A stretch of DNA of 44,360 nucleotides. Origin: Brachybacterium nesterenkovii. GTDB lineage: Bacteria > Actinomycetota > Actinomycetes > Actinomycetales > Dermabacteraceae. The stretch lies in NCBI RefSeq assembly GCF_900163655.1, contig NZ_FWFG01000094.1, forward strand, positions 1 to 44,360, written 5' to 3'. The notes beneath the pieces were generated by a model. The model made no database searches and was not told the origin of the DNA. It was given only the letters and a program-made list of their open reading frames with translations. A program made the position numbers and the translations under genes. Shown here in pieces: positions 1-8,515 of the stretch (within the stretch, counting starts at the first letter, position 1; every line of letters begins with the position of its first letter).

Positions 1-165
1 GCCGGGGCACGACGACTCGGGCCGGACGAGGGGGCAGGACGACTGGGACAGACGGGTCGGGCAGGCCGGGCACGCGGATCCGCGACGGGAGAGCGGCCCG
101 GCAGACGCCCGGTGACGTCCCGGGGACACGCCGGTGAGGGGTCCGCGAACTCCCCGGCCACCCCC

Positions 166-195
166 TCGACCGCGCCCCGCACCGTTCCCTAGCGT
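166..195 (+). promoter_or_regulatory. Leaderless promoter of the SRPBCC gene
   Basis: The -10 hexamer TAGCGT (190-195) lies 6 nt before the ATG at 202. A weak -35, TCGACC (166-171), is 18 bp upstream of it. No Shine-Dalgarno sequence fits in the gap, so transcription probably starts at or next to the start codon. The 1-165 stretch upstream holds no gene I can recognise. Confidence 0.5.
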
Positions 196-201
196 GGGGG
201 C

Positions 202-645
202 ATGACCTCCACGAAAGCACCCCTCGGCCTCACCCGCGACGCCGGGTGGGAGCTCGGAGTCCGCACCGCGATCCCCCTGCCCGTCGATGACGCCTGGCCG
301 CTCCTCGTCGAGGAATGGCTGCCGCGCTGGCTGGGCGTCGACGCCGTCCCCACCCTGGTCGGCGCGCCCCTGCGCCAGGGCCGCCGCGAGGTCGGCCGTG
401 TGGCCGGCTACCACATCGGCACCCGCGTGCGGGTCCGCTGGGATCAGCCCGGCACCGCCGACGAGACCGTCTTCCAGGTGACCCTCGAGCCCGACGGGGA
501 GGCGACCATCGTGTCGCTGCGCCAGGAGCGCCTGGCCGATGCCGCCGAGCGCGACCGCCTCCGCGAGCACTGGACGCGGGTGCTCGAGCGGCTGAACACC
601 GAGGTCGGCGCGGTCCCCGAGGCGCCGGGCGCCGACCTCGCCTGA
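202..645 (+). CDS. SRPBCC (START/Bet v1-like) domain protein
   Basis: A 147-residue protein that looks like a single SRPBCC/AHSA1-like fold. Its N-terminus reads WELGVRTAIPLPVDDAWPLL, typical of the first strand and helix in this family, followed by alternating strands (GYHIGTRVRVRWDQP, ATIVSLRQERL) and a C-terminal helix (LREHWTRVLERLN). Such proteins bind hydrophobic ligands or act as activators of unknown substrate; nothing in the sequence gives a specific ligand. There is no signal peptide, so it should be cytoplasmic. It stands alone on the plus strand, with a convergent lysozyme gene 240 bp downstream. The ATG at 202 is chosen because a TAGCGT -10 element sits 6 nt upstream. The family call is fairly firm; the function is unknown. 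Confidence 0.75.
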   Translation: MTSTKAPLGLTRDAGWELGVRTAIPLPVDDAWPLLVEEWLPRWLGVDAVPTLVGAPLRQGRREVGRVAGYHIGTRVRVRWDQPGTADETVFQVTLEPDGEATIVSLRQERLADAAERDRLREHWTRVLERLNTEVGAVPEAPGADLA

Positions 646-885
646 TCCGGTCCACCCGATACGCGCTCGCCTGGCCCTGCCCCGACGAGGCCGGGCAGGC
701 TCGGGACTGCGACGGGCTCCGGGACGAGCTCGCCTCACCCTGCCGCCCCGCGGGGCCCACCCGCCTCGGACTGCGCCGCCCCGCCCTGTCCTGCCCCGTC
801 CCGAGGCCAGCCATCACGGACTGCGCCGGGCCGCCCCGTCCCGTGGCCAGCCGTGGCCAGGCGCCGCCAGCTGCCGCCAGCGCCG

Positions 886-1749
886 TCAGGCGTCGAGCGC
901 CGAGGCCTCGCGTAGATCGTCGACCTTCATGACGTCGAGGTCGACGTCGTGGTCGATCCCCGGCAGGCGCGCGTCGAAACGGACCTGCCAGATGTCCCAG
1001 TCCGTGTCGGGGCGCTCGTCCACATCGGAGTGCCACTGCGGCCGGGTCGTCTCCTCGGGCAGGCCGTAGGTGTTGCGCCAGTCCCAGGAGGAGTAGACGA
1101 CCACGCGTCGGCCCCACGCCTTCTCGACGGCCTCGACGAAGGTGCTCACCTCGCGGTCCACGGTCGCCCGGTCGGGCGCCGCCTCGCAGGAGCCGTCGAG
1201 CTCCAGGTCGATCACCGGCGGGAGGTGGTCGTCGCTCGGCGGGACGGCGTTCAGGAAGTCGATCGCCTGCTCCTCACCGCCGGAGCACAGCGTGAAGTAG
1301 TGGTAGGCGCCGCGCGCGAGGCCCGCCTGGTCAGCCCCCTGCCAGTTCGCGGCGAAGCGCTCGTCGACATGGCCCGTGCCCTCGGTGGCCTTGATGTACG
1401 CGAAGGAGACGCCGCTGCCGCGGATCTGCTCCCAGTCGATCGCGCCCTGGTGGGCGGAGACGTCGATCCCGAGGGCCTCGCCGTCGGCCAGGGACTCGCC
1501 CGCGGGCAGCTGCGACAGGGCGGCGGCGTCGCGAGGGGTCGCGGGGACGTCGACGGCCGAGGGGTCGGCGCGGCGGGTGCGTTCCGGGGTCGCGGTGATC
1601 TCGGCGGCCTGGGACTCGGCCGCGGAGCCGCCGATCACGCGCACCATCCCCGCGGTGCACGAGCCCACCACGACGAGCAGCAGCGCGGCGAGGATCAGGG
1701 CGGCGACGCGGCGCCGGCGGCGCACCTGCTCACGGGTGTATCGGGGCAC
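886..1749 (-). CDS. Membrane-linked GH25 family lysozyme (muramidase)
   Basis: Glycoside hydrolase family 25, which cleaves the beta-1,4 bond between MurNAc and GlcNAc in peptidoglycan. After a basic N-terminus (RRRRR) comes a hydrophobic helix (about residues 14-33) ending VVGSC. This could be a signal anchor or a lipobox, so the enzyme is exported and held at the membrane. A linker rich in Ala, Glu, Pro and Thr leads to the catalytic domain: GIDVSAHQG with the conserved Asp, YIKATEG, GAYHYF, and DLELDG with the catalytic acid. I chose the GTG start at 1749, four codons inside the longest frame, because TAGCAT lies 7 nt upstream as a leaderless -10 and overlaps the earlier ATG at 1758. Likely role is cell-wall remodelling; a role against other bacteria is possible. 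It is a single gene facing the SRPBCC gene. Confidence 0.88.
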   Translation of the reverse strand: MPRYTREQVRRRRRVAALILAALLLVVVGSCTAGMVRVIGGSAAESQAAEITATPERTRRADPSAVDVPATPRDAAALSQLPAGESLADGEALGIDVSAHQGAIDWEQIRGSGVSFAYIKATEGTGHVDERFAANWQGADQAGLARGAYHYFTLCSGGEEQAIDFLNAVPPSDDHLPPVIDLELDGSCEAAPDRATVDREVSTFVEAVEKAWGRRVVVYSSWDWRNTYGLPEETTRPQWHSDVDERPDTDWDIWQVRFDARLPGIDHDVDLDVMKVDDLREASALDA

Positions 1750-1834
1750 GCGCCACATGCTAGGGGGCCGCGCCCGTATTCCCGCAGGTCGCGCGGTGCC
1801 CGGCGTGTCCCGGGCGCGCCCGCGGGCAGGCCCG

Positions 1835-2572
1835 TCAGCGGGCGAAGAGCTCGACGAATCCCCGCAGCACCCCGGCCGATGCCGCGAGGTCGGCGCGCCG
1901 CACGGCGGCGAGGACGTCGTCGAGCTCGGAGGGGTCGATGTACCCGGCGTGCAGATAGGCGTGCAGGCGCTCGGCGAGCCCGTCGGCGTCGAGCTCCGGA
2001 TGGAACTGGGTCGCGTACTGGCGCTGGCCGATGCGGAACATCTGCACGGGGCAGGACGCGCCCTCAGCCAGCAGCGTCGCGTGCGGCGGCAGGGCGCTCA
2101 CGGCCTCCTTGTGGCCGACGATCGCGGCGAACGCGTCGGGCAGTCCGGCGGCCTGCACGAGCGGGTCGGTGCGCCCGGCGTCGGTCAGGCGCACCTCGAT
2201 CGCGCCCGCGGGCTCGGCGAAGGCGCGGTCGACGGAGGCTCCCTGGTGCAGGCCCAGCGTGCCGACGCCGTAGCAGGCGCCGAGCAGCGGGATGTCCTGG
2301 TCGATCACGCGGTCGAGCAGGCCGACGAGGTCGGTCTCGACGCGGCGCTGCAGCGCGGACTTCGTCTCCGGCGCATCGGAGCTGGTGAAGGGGCTGCCCG
2401 CGATGATCACGCCGGAGACTGCGGCGAGATCGAGGTCGGGCAGCGGGCCCTGCTCGAGGCGGATGCGGCGCAGTTGCTCGGGGGCGAGCCCGGAGGCGCG
2501 GCAGAACTGGGCGTGCTCGGCGTCGGCGACCGCGTCCTCGGGGCGCGTCGCGAGCAGGACGAAGGGCATCAT
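1835..2572 (-). CDS. Class I glutamine amidotransferase-like protein
   Basis: A 245-residue stand-alone class I glutamine amidotransferase domain of the GuaA/GATase1 kind found in many actinobacteria. The nucleophile elbow is GACYGVG (Cys near residue 99), and the His and Glu of the triad lie in QFHPEL (near residue 189). VIIAGSPFTSSD matches the early GSP/GSP-like loop. Members of this family remove the amide of glutamine or of gamma-glutamyl compounds; the synthase partner is not encoded nearby, so the acceptor is unknown. The start at 2572 is preferred over an upstream ATG at 2611 because a TACGAT -10 element (2580-2585) lies 7 nt before it. Glutaminase is encoded 1.3 kb upstream on the same strand, but this gene appears to have its own promoter. 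Confidence 0.82.
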   Translation of the reverse strand: MMPFVLLATRPEDAVADAEHAQFCRASGLAPEQLRRIRLEQGPLPDLDLAAVSGVIIAGSPFTSSDAPETKSALQRRVETDLVGLLDRVIDQDIPLLGACYGVGTLGLHQGASVDRAFAEPAGAIEVRLTDAGRTDPLVQAAGLPDAFAAIVGHKEAVSALPPHATLLAEGASCPVQMFRIGQRQYATQFHPELDADGLAERLHAYLHAGYIDPSELDDVLAAVRRADLAASAGVLRGFVELFAR

Positions 2573-2579
2573 GCGCTGG

Positions 2580-2585
2580 ATCGTA
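2580..2585 (-). promoter_or_regulatory. Leaderless -10 element of the amidotransferase
   Basis: On the minus strand this reads TACGAT, 7 nt upstream of the ATG at 2572. Same spacing and hexamer type as at several other genes in the window. Confidence 0.5.
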
Positions 2586-2646
2586 CGGCGGCGGAGGCCT
2601 CGGGGGGCCACGGGGACCCGGCGGTGGACAGCGTCGGACGTCTCCG

Positions 2647-3914
2647 CTAGCGCGCGTCGGCACTGGCCCGCACGAGCGCGGCCACGGCGCGCGCGGCCTG
2701 ACGCGCGGCGCGCGAGGCCCCGATCGTGGAGGCCGAGGGCCCGTAGCCGACGAGCTGGATGCGCTCATCGACCGCGGCAGTCGTCGCGCCCTGGACGTTC
2801 CCGGGAACCCGGCGCAGCGCGATCCCGCCGCGCGGCGAGCGCAGGCGCAGCGGTGCGAGGTGCTGCGTCGCGGGGCGGAAGCCGGTGGCCCAGAGGATCA
2901 CGTCAACGCGCTCGACGCGGCCGTCGGCCCAGCGCGCTCCCTCGGGCACGAGGCGCTCGAACATCGGCAGCGGATGGTCGTAGGCGCCGAGCGCCCGCGC
3001 CGCCTGCTCCTGTTCGCGCAGCACGAGGCCGGTCGCGGCGACGACGCTGCGGGGCGCCTCGCCCAGCACCGCCCGCCGCTCCACCTCGGTCACGGCGGCG
3101 AGGCCCTCGATCTCACCGCCGTCGCGCCACTGCGGCGGCCGCCGCGTGACCCACAGCGTGTCGGCGACCGGCGCGATCTCGCCGAGGAACTGGACGGCGC
3201 TCGCGCCGCCGCCGACCACCATCACGCGGCGGCCGCGCAGGGCATCGGCGCCGGGGTAGGAAGCCGTGTGGAACTGCTCGCCGGTGAAGTCCGCGGCCCC
3301 GGGGACCGCGGGCACGAAGGGCCGCGTCCAGGTGCCGGTGGCGCTGATGAGGGTGCGGGCGAGCAGGGAGCGGGTGCGCGCACCTGCGCCGTCGGCGGCG
3401 TCGGGAGCGCCGACAGCGCCAGCAGCTCCTGCAGCTCCTGCAGCTCCTGCAGCTCCTGCAGCATCCTCGCTCTGCATCCCCTCAGCCCGCACGCCCTCGC
3501 CCCGATCCGACGCGATGGCTCGGTGGTCGAGGACGGTCACGCGCAGGAGCGCCCGACCATCCGTGCCCCGCGCTCCATCGGGTCGTCTTCGACGCGCAGC
3601 ACCCGGACGGGCCTGCGCACGGGCAGACCGTGCCGGGCCTCGTACGCGCCGAAGTACCCGGGGATCACGAGGTTCGCGCGCTCGGAGCTGCGCGGCGGCG
3701 CGGGCTCGCCCGGGAGATCGGCGACGCCGTGGACGTCGCGCATCGTCAGCGAGTCCCAGCGGTGGCGCCACGCTCCGCCCGGGCCGTCCTCCGCGTCGAG
3801 CACGACGTGGTCGATGCCCAGGGCGCGCAGGTGGAAGCTCGCGGCCAATCCCGCCTGGCCCGCGCCCACGACGATCGCGTCGAGCACCGGCGAGTCGGGC
3901 CCGGGCGCTGTCAC
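2647..3914 (-). pseudogene. Flavin-containing monooxygenase-like oxidoreductase, frameshifted
   Basis: A FAD/NAD(P)-dependent monooxygenase of the CzcO/FMO type split over two frames. The first part (3914 to about 3580) starts with GTG and carries the FAD-binding GAGQAG and the typical GGAWRHRWDSL. The second part, in the -1 frame, carries ISATGTW, the NADPH-binding VVGGGASAVQF and the C-terminal LWATGFRP. The first frame ends at a stop at 3537, inside what should be continuous protein. One extra C in the CCC run at 3580-3582 would restore VEDDP-DGARGTDGRALLRV, so a one-base deletion there is the simplest cause, though any site from 3540 to 3582 could serve. The GTG start overlaps the glutaminase stop by 4 nt, so the gene was coupled to it. 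An in-frame 9-bp repeat lies at 3424-3462. A sequencing error would make this an intact gene. Confidence 0.8.
3424..3462. repeat. 9-bp tandem repeat (AGCTCCTGC), four units
   Basis: Four perfect 9-bp units plus a partial one inside the frameshifted monooxygenase, encoding repeated Ala-Gly-Ala. The unit is three codons, so changes in copy number keep the frame. It forms a low-complexity loop between the FAD-binding part and the ISATG motif. Confidence 0.85.
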
Positions 3915-4879
3915 CGGACGTCGCCGATGAGCTCCGCGGCGCGCTCGGCGAGGTCGGGCACGTGCGGGCCCTCCATGACGTGCCAGCCGAAGTCCTCGGT
4001 CATGCGCTCGAACGCCCGCACCCCGCGCACCGAGTTCCCGTGGGCGTCGAGCTGCGGCGAGTACGCGGCGACCCCGAAGCGCGTGGGCAGGGCCGCGATG
4101 ATCCCGCCGCCCACGCCGGACTTCGCGGGCAGGCCCACGTCGCTCACCCAGTCGCCCGCGTTGTCGTACATCCCGCAGGTCATCATGACGCTCATGGCCT
4201 GCCGGGCGGCGAGCGCGGTGAACACCCGCTCCCCCGTCACCGGGTTCACGCCCGCGTGCGCGAAGGTGCCGGCGACGACGGCGAGGTCACGCACGGTCGC
4301 CAGCACCGCGCAGCCCTCGAGGTAGCCGGCCACGACTTCCTCCGCGTCATCGCCCATGGAGCCCGCGGCCCGCAGCATGTAGGCGAGGGCCCGGTTGCGG
4401 TCGGCCCCGGCGAGCTCCTCCCGCAGCGTCTCCTCGTGCAGCTCCAGCTCGCGGCCCGCAGCGGCGTCGAGGGTCCGCCGCAGCAGGGCCGTGCGCTCGG
4501 CGCGGTCGGTGCCGAGCATCGCGTGCACGCGGATCGCCCCGATGTTGACCAGCGGGTTCTTGGGCCGACTGGTGCGCTTGTCGATGCTGATCGCGTTGAA
4601 CTCCTCGCCGGTGGGCTCCTCGTCGACCTCGGAGACGACGTGGTCCTTGCCGTGGCGGTCGATCGCCGCGGCGTACGCGACGGCCTTGGAGATCGACTGG
4701 ATCGGGAAGGCGTGCTCGCTGCCCGCGGCGGTCACCTCGCCGTCGGCCGTGCAGACGGCCAGGGCCATGTGGTCCTCGCGGGCGCCGGAGACGCGGGCCA
4801 GCGGCTCGATCGCCCCGTCGGGCTCGAAGCCCAGGAGGTCGTCGCACAGCCGGGAGAGGTACGTCTCGAGGGGGTTCAT
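3911..4879 (-). CDS. glsA: Glutaminase (serine-dependent beta-lactamase-like type)
   Basis: Glutaminase A, hydrolysing L-glutamine to L-glutamate and ammonia in the cytoplasm. The 322-residue length matches the family. The catalytic SxxK motif is in FPIQSISKAVAYA (Ser and Lys near residues 61-64). Other conserved parts are RPKNPLVNIGAI with the substrate-binding Asn, the MSVMMTCGMYDNAGDW helix, and KSGVGGGIIA near the C-terminus. The start ATG at 4879 is backed by a TAGCGT -10 (4887-4892) 7 nt upstream, so the gene seems to be transcribed leaderless from its own promoter although it follows the M20 peptidase by only 63 bp. Its stop overlaps the GTG start of the monooxygenase pseudogene by 4 nt. 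It may help release or balance nitrogen from the transported amino compound of the upstream operon; this is only inference from position. Confidence 0.93.
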   Translation of the reverse strand: MNPLETYLSRLCDDLLGFEPDGAIEPLARVSGAREDHMALAVCTADGEVTAAGSEHAFPIQSISKAVAYAAAIDRHGKDHVVSEVDEEPTGEEFNAISIDKRTSRPKNPLVNIGAIRVHAMLGTDRAERTALLRRTLDAAAGRELELHEETLREELAGADRNRALAYMLRAAGSMGDDAEEVVAGYLEGCAVLATVRDLAVVAGTFAHAGVNPVTGERVFTALAARQAMSVMMTCGMYDNAGDWVSDVGLPAKSGVGGGIIAALPTRFGVAAYSPQLDAHGNSVRGVRAFERMTEDFGWHVMEGPHVPDLAERAAELIGDVR

Positions 4880-4886
4880 GGGGCCG

Positions 4887-4892
4887 ACGCTA
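4887..4892 (-). promoter_or_regulatory. Leaderless -10 element of glsA
   Basis: TAGCGT on the minus strand, 7 nt from the ATG at 4879. It suggests an internal promoter at the end of the long minus-strand gene run. Confidence 0.5.
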
Positions 4893-4942
4893 CCGGCCGT
4901 GCGGCGCGGCCTCCCAGGTCCGGCCCAGCAGGCGGCCGGTCC

Positions 4943-6289
4943 TCAGCAGGTCCGCACGAGCCGCAGCAGCACGCGGGCGCCGAACTCGATCGCCGCGATC
5001 GGAACGCGCTCGTCGACCCCGTGGAACAGGGGCGCGAAGTCGAGGTCCGCGGGAAGCTGCAGGGGCGCGAAGCCGTAGCCGTCGATCCCCAGGGACTTCA
5101 ACTGCTTGTTGTCGGTCCCGGCGCTCAGGCAGTACGGCACGAGCTCGGCGCCCGGGTCCTCCGCGCGGATCGCCTCGCGCATCGCGTCGACGAACGGCGT
5201 GTCCTCCGGGGAGTCGTAGGCGATGCCGATCTTGTCGACGATCACCTCGACGTCCTCGCCGGCGAGCTCCCGCACGAGCGAGAGCACCTCGTCCTCGTGG
5301 CCGGGCAGGAAGCGGCAGTCGAAGGAGGCCTCGGCGGTCTGCGGGATCACGTTGCCCTTGTAGCCGGCCTTGAGGGTCGTGACGTTGACGCTGTCGCGCA
5401 GGGTTCCGGCGACGAACTGGCGGGCCCCGCCCATCAGCGGCAGGAACGCCTCGATGTCGTCGCCGTCCCAGCCCTCACCGGTGATCTCGGTGACGCGGTC
5501 GAACAGGGTGCGGACCGTCGCGACGTACTCGAGCGGGAAATCGTGCTCGTCGATCGCGGCGATCGCGCGGGCCAGGCGCACGATCGCGTTCTCGTCGTTG
5601 GGCACGGAGCCGTGGCCCGCACGGCCCGTCGCCCGCAGGCGGCCCCAGGCGTAGCCCTTCTCGGCGGTCTGCAGGAGGTAGGCGCGGGTCTCGCCGTCGC
5701 CGTCCGCGCGCGGGAGCGTCACGGAGTAGCCGCCGACCTCGCTGATCGCTTCGGTGCAGCCGGCCACGAGGTCGGAGCGCTCTGCCTCGAGCCAGCGCGA
5801 GCCCCATGTGCCGCCGGCCTCCTCGTCCGCGAACATGATGATGACGAGGTCGCGCGGAGGCTTCTGGCCGGTGCGGGCGAGGTGGCGGACGACGGCGAGG
5901 ATCATGCCGTCCATGTCCTTCATGTCGACGGCGCCGCGGCCGTACAGCATCCCGTCGACGATCTCCGCGCCGAAGGGGTCGTGCGTCCAGTCCTCCGCGT
6001 TCGCGGGGACCACGTCGAGGTGGCCGTGAATCACGAGGCCCCCGCGCTCGCGGTCCTCGCCCTCGATGCGCAGGTGGACGGTGGTGCGGCCCGGGGCGGG
6101 CTCGAAGACCTCGGGCTCGTAGCCGACCTCGCGCAGGAGCGCGACGACGTAGTCGGCGGCCTCCCGCTCCCCCGGGCCCGGGTCCTCCCCGTAGTTGGAG
6201 GTGTCGATGCGGATGAGGTCGCGCGCGATGCGCACGGCCTCCTCCTGCAGGAGAGCGAGCTCGTCAGCGGTCGGTTCGGCGATCGGCAT
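4943..6289 (-). CDS. M20 family metallopeptidase (ArgE/DapE/dipeptidase type)
   Basis: A 448-residue zinc-dependent amidohydrolase of the M20 family. Metal and catalytic residues are in order: HGHLDVVPA (His near 90), GRGAVDMKD (bridging Asp near 119), ADEEAGG (general base and metal Glu near 155) and FHGVDERV near the C-terminus. The lid/dimer domain begins around AWGRLRATGRAGHGSVP. M20 enzymes cleave dipeptides, N-acyl amino acids or similar amides; the sequence does not single out one. A Shine-Dalgarno-like GGAAGG sits 8 nt before the ATG, unlike the leaderless genes, which fits a place inside an operon. It follows the MmgE/PrpD gene by 84 bp on the same strand. In this setting it may deacylate or split the compound imported by the ABC transporter; that is inference. 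Confidence 0.88.
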   Translation of the reverse strand: MPIAEPTADELALLQEEAVRIARDLIRIDTSNYGEDPGPGEREAADYVVALLREVGYEPEVFEPAPGRTTVHLRIEGEDRERGGLVIHGHLDVVPANAEDWTHDPFGAEIVDGMLYGRGAVDMKDMDGMILAVVRHLARTGQKPPRDLVIIMFADEEAGGTWGSRWLEAERSDLVAGCTEAISEVGGYSVTLPRADGDGETRAYLLQTAEKGYAWGRLRATGRAGHGSVPNDENAIVRLARAIAAIDEHDFPLEYVATVRTLFDRVTEITGEGWDGDDIEAFLPLMGGARQFVAGTLRDSVNVTTLKAGYKGNVIPQTAEASFDCRFLPGHEDEVLSLVRELAGEDVEVIVDKIGIAYDSPEDTPFVDAMREAIRAEDPGAELVPYCLSAGTDNKQLKSLGIDGYGFAPLQLPADLDFAPLFHGVDERVPIAAIEFGARVLLRLVRTC

Positions 6290-6373
6290 GGGGTCATCCT
6301 TCCAGGCGGGTCCGGCGGTGGGCGAGGGCTGGGGACAGGGCGTGCATGGGGAGGGGAGCGCGCACGGAGGCCG

Positions 6374-7771
6374 TCAGGGCGCTCCGGCGACGGCCAGGGC
6401 GGTGAGGGCGCCGACGGTCGCGTCGGGGCCCGCGAGCAGCGCGACGAGCGCGGCGGCCCGCTCCTCCCCGAGCGCCTCGGCGGCCTTCGCCCGCAGCGCG
6501 GTATCGGGCAGGGGGCGCTGGGGCGAGCCGGCGGGGCGGTCGACCTGCGCCGCCAGGACGCGACCGTCGGCCAGCTCGACGTCCACACCGCTCCACATGT
6601 CCCGCACCGCACGCCCTGTGCGCGGGTCGGGACCGGGGGCCGACGGCGTGCCGCGGGTTCCGGCGCTCACGTGCTCGCGCACGACGCGGCCGGCGAGCGC
6701 GCGGGCACGGGGGTCGAGGGGCTCGGCGCCGAGATGCGCGAGGTCGCGAGGCACGCCGAGGAGGGCGAGGGCGACGAGGGCCTCGGCGCTGAAGCGGGCC
6801 TCCTCCCCCGTGCGGGGGGCGCGGTGGACGAGGGCGGCGTCGGCCCCGGGCCGCATGCGCACCCGCACGCCGACGATGCGCGCCGCCCGCTCGTCCACCG
6901 TCCCATCTAGCTCGTCGGCGAGCTCCGCGGCGGCCTCGACGAGGCCCATCGCGGCCGAGCAGAACGGGCTGCGCTTCATCCACAGCCCGGGGGCCGCGAT
7001 CGCCCAGGTCTGCCCGAAGCCGCTGGTCAGGGCTTCGCGCACGTCCGCTTCGACGCCGTGGGACGCGAGCAGACCGACGCTCCCGGCCACCGCGTCGTCG
7101 GCCGCGCCGATCCCCGCGAGCGCCCACTGCACGGCCTCGACGCCCGCCTGGGCGGCCATGCCCGCGTGCAGGGGCTTGGCGGGGGTGCCGAACTGGGCGC
7201 GCACGCCCGCGGACCGGGAGGCGGCGAGCGAGAGCGCCCGCGCGGTCGTCCCCTCGTCGAGGCGCAGCAGGTGCGCGCCCGCGGCCGCCGCGCCCACGGC
7301 CCCCGCGGTCGCGGTCGGGTGGAAGCCCGCCGCGTAGTGCGCGGGGCCGAGGGCCCGGCCCAGACGGGCCATGGCCTCGAGGCCGACGGCGTGGGCGGCG
7401 AGCACGTCCGGGAGCGGCGCCGCGTCGTCGGCGAGGGCGATCAGGGTCGGCACGAGGGACGCCGACGGGTGCCCGCGCACGTCCTCGTGGGTGTCGTCGA
7501 GGTCGAGCAGGTGGGCACGGAAGCCTCCGACGAGGGCCGCGCGGGACGGCGCGAGCCGCGCGTCGGTCCCCAGCACAGGACGGCCGGCGACGGGCTCCCC
7601 CTCGGCGCGCGCCCACGCGAGCAGGTGCGAGGCCTGGTCACGTGCTGCGGGATCGGCGTCGCAGAGCGCGGCGCACGCGACGTGGTCGAGCACGGCGCGC
7701 TCCGCCGCCGCGCGGACTCCCGTCGCGCCGAGCGGATCGGCCGCGACGACGGCCCGGGCGAGCGCGCTCAC
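6374..7771 (-). CDS. MmgE/PrpD family protein (epimerase/dehydratase-like)
   Basis: A 465-residue member of the MmgE/PrpD family. It shows the family pattern of an all-helical N-terminal domain (LLDLDDTHEDVRGHPSASLVPTLIALAD, GFHPTATAGAVGAAAAGAHL) and a second alpha/beta domain starting around residue 270. Known members include 2-methylcitrate dehydratase, cis-aconitate decarboxylase and iminodisuccinate epimerase of Agrobacterium. There are no methylcitrate-cycle genes (prpB, prpC) nearby, so PrpD proper is unlikely. The GTG start at 7771 overlaps the stop of the ABC ATPase gene by 4 nt, so they are translated together. With a lyase of the fumarase superfamily at the head of the same operon, epimerase activity on an imino- or amino-dicarboxylate is a reasonable idea, not proven by the sequence. 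Confidence 0.85.
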   Translation of the reverse strand: MSALARAVVAADPLGATGVRAAAERAVLDHVACAALCDADPAARDQASHLLAWARAEGEPVAGRPVLGTDARLAPSRAALVGGFRAHLLDLDDTHEDVRGHPSASLVPTLIALADDAAPLPDVLAAHAVGLEAMARLGRALGPAHYAAGFHPTATAGAVGAAAAGAHLLRLDEGTTARALSLAASRSAGVRAQFGTPAKPLHAGMAAQAGVEAVQWALAGIGAADDAVAGSVGLLASHGVEADVREALTSGFGQTWAIAAPGLWMKRSPFCSAAMGLVEAAAELADELDGTVDERAARIVGVRVRMRPGADAALVHRAPRTGEEARFSAEALVALALLGVPRDLAHLGAEPLDPRARALAGRVVREHVSAGTRGTPSAPGPDPRTGRAVRDMWSGVDVELADGRVLAAQVDRPAGSPQRPLPDTALRAKAAEALGEERAAALVALLAGPDATVGALTALAVAGAP

Positions 7772-8511
7772 GGCGCGCCCAGCTCCTCACGCAGGAAGCG
7801 CTTGGTGCGCTCGTGCTGCGGATGCTCGATGACCTCGCGCGCCGGTCCCTGCTCGACGATCCGGCCGCCGTCGATGAACACGACGCGGTCGGCGACGTCG
7901 GCGGCGAAGGCCATCTCGTGCGTGACGATCACCAGGGTGATCCTCTCGGACGCGAGGTCGCGGATCACGGCGAGGACCTCGGAGACGAGCTCGGGGTCGA
8001 GCGCGCTCGTCGGCTCGTCGAGGAGGATCGCGTGCGGCCGCACGGCCAGGGCCCGGGCGATCGACACGCGCTGCTGCTGTCCGCCCGAGAGCGTCACGGG
8101 GTACTGCGCCTGCGTGGACTCGGAGATGCCAACGCGGGCCAGGAGCTCCTGGGCCCGCGCGCGGGCCTCGTCGGCGGGGACCTTCCGGCCGATGACCATC
8201 GGGTCCATGACGTTCTGCAGCGCCGTCCGGTTGCGGAACAGGTTGTAGCCCTGGAACACCATCGCGGTGCGGCTGCGCAGCGCGTGCGCCTCCTTCTGGC
8301 TGATGCGCGGCGCCGTGACCTGCGCGTCCTCGATGCGGATGGTGCCCGCATCGGGGGCCTCGAGCAGGTTCAGGCACCGCAGGAGGGTGGACTTGCCCGA
8401 GCCCGAGGGCCCGATGACGGCCTTGACCTCGCCGGTCCCGACCTCCAGGTCGATCCCGTCCAGCACTGTGTTGGCGCCGAACGCCTTGCGGATCCGTGTC
8501 GCCTCGATCAT
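7768..8511 (-). CDS. Polar amino-acid ABC transporter, ATP-binding protein
   Basis: A 247-residue ATPase of the GlnQ/HisP/TcyN type that powers amino-acid uptake. Walker A is GPSGSGKST (about residues 34-42), the Q loop is MVFQGYNLF, the signature is LSGGQQQR, Walker B is ILLDEPTSALDP and the H loop is VTHEMAFA. All are intact. It lies between permease (4-nt gap) and MmgE/PrpD (4-nt overlap), the usual order for this importer class. The MmgE/PrpD gene being welded to its 3' end implies that transport and catabolism share one substrate. Confidence 0.93.
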   Translation of the reverse strand: MIEATRIRKAFGANTVLDGIDLEVGTGEVKAVIGPSGSGKSTLLRCLNLLEAPDAGTIRIEDAQVTAPRISQKEAHALRSRTAMVFQGYNLFRNRTALQNVMDPMVIGRKVPADEARARAQELLARVGISESTQAQYPVTLSGGQQQRVSIARALAVRPHAILLDEPTSALDPELVSEVLAVIRDLASERITLVIVTHEMAFAADVADRVVFIDGGRIVEQGPAREVIEHPQHERTKRFLREELGAP

Positions 8512-8515
8512 GCGA

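Noticed and set aside
3266-6910. A 1214-residue open frame on the plus strand, antisense to the glutaminase, M20 peptidase and MmgE genes
   Set aside because: It is the GC-skewed shadow of well-supported minus-strand genes, with low-complexity Arg/Gly/Val composition and no domain.
6374-7771. 2-methylcitrate dehydratase (prpD) of the methylcitrate cycle
   Set aside because: No prpB or prpC is linked, and the gene is fused by overlap to an amino-acid importer and shares the operon with a fumarase-superfamily lyase.
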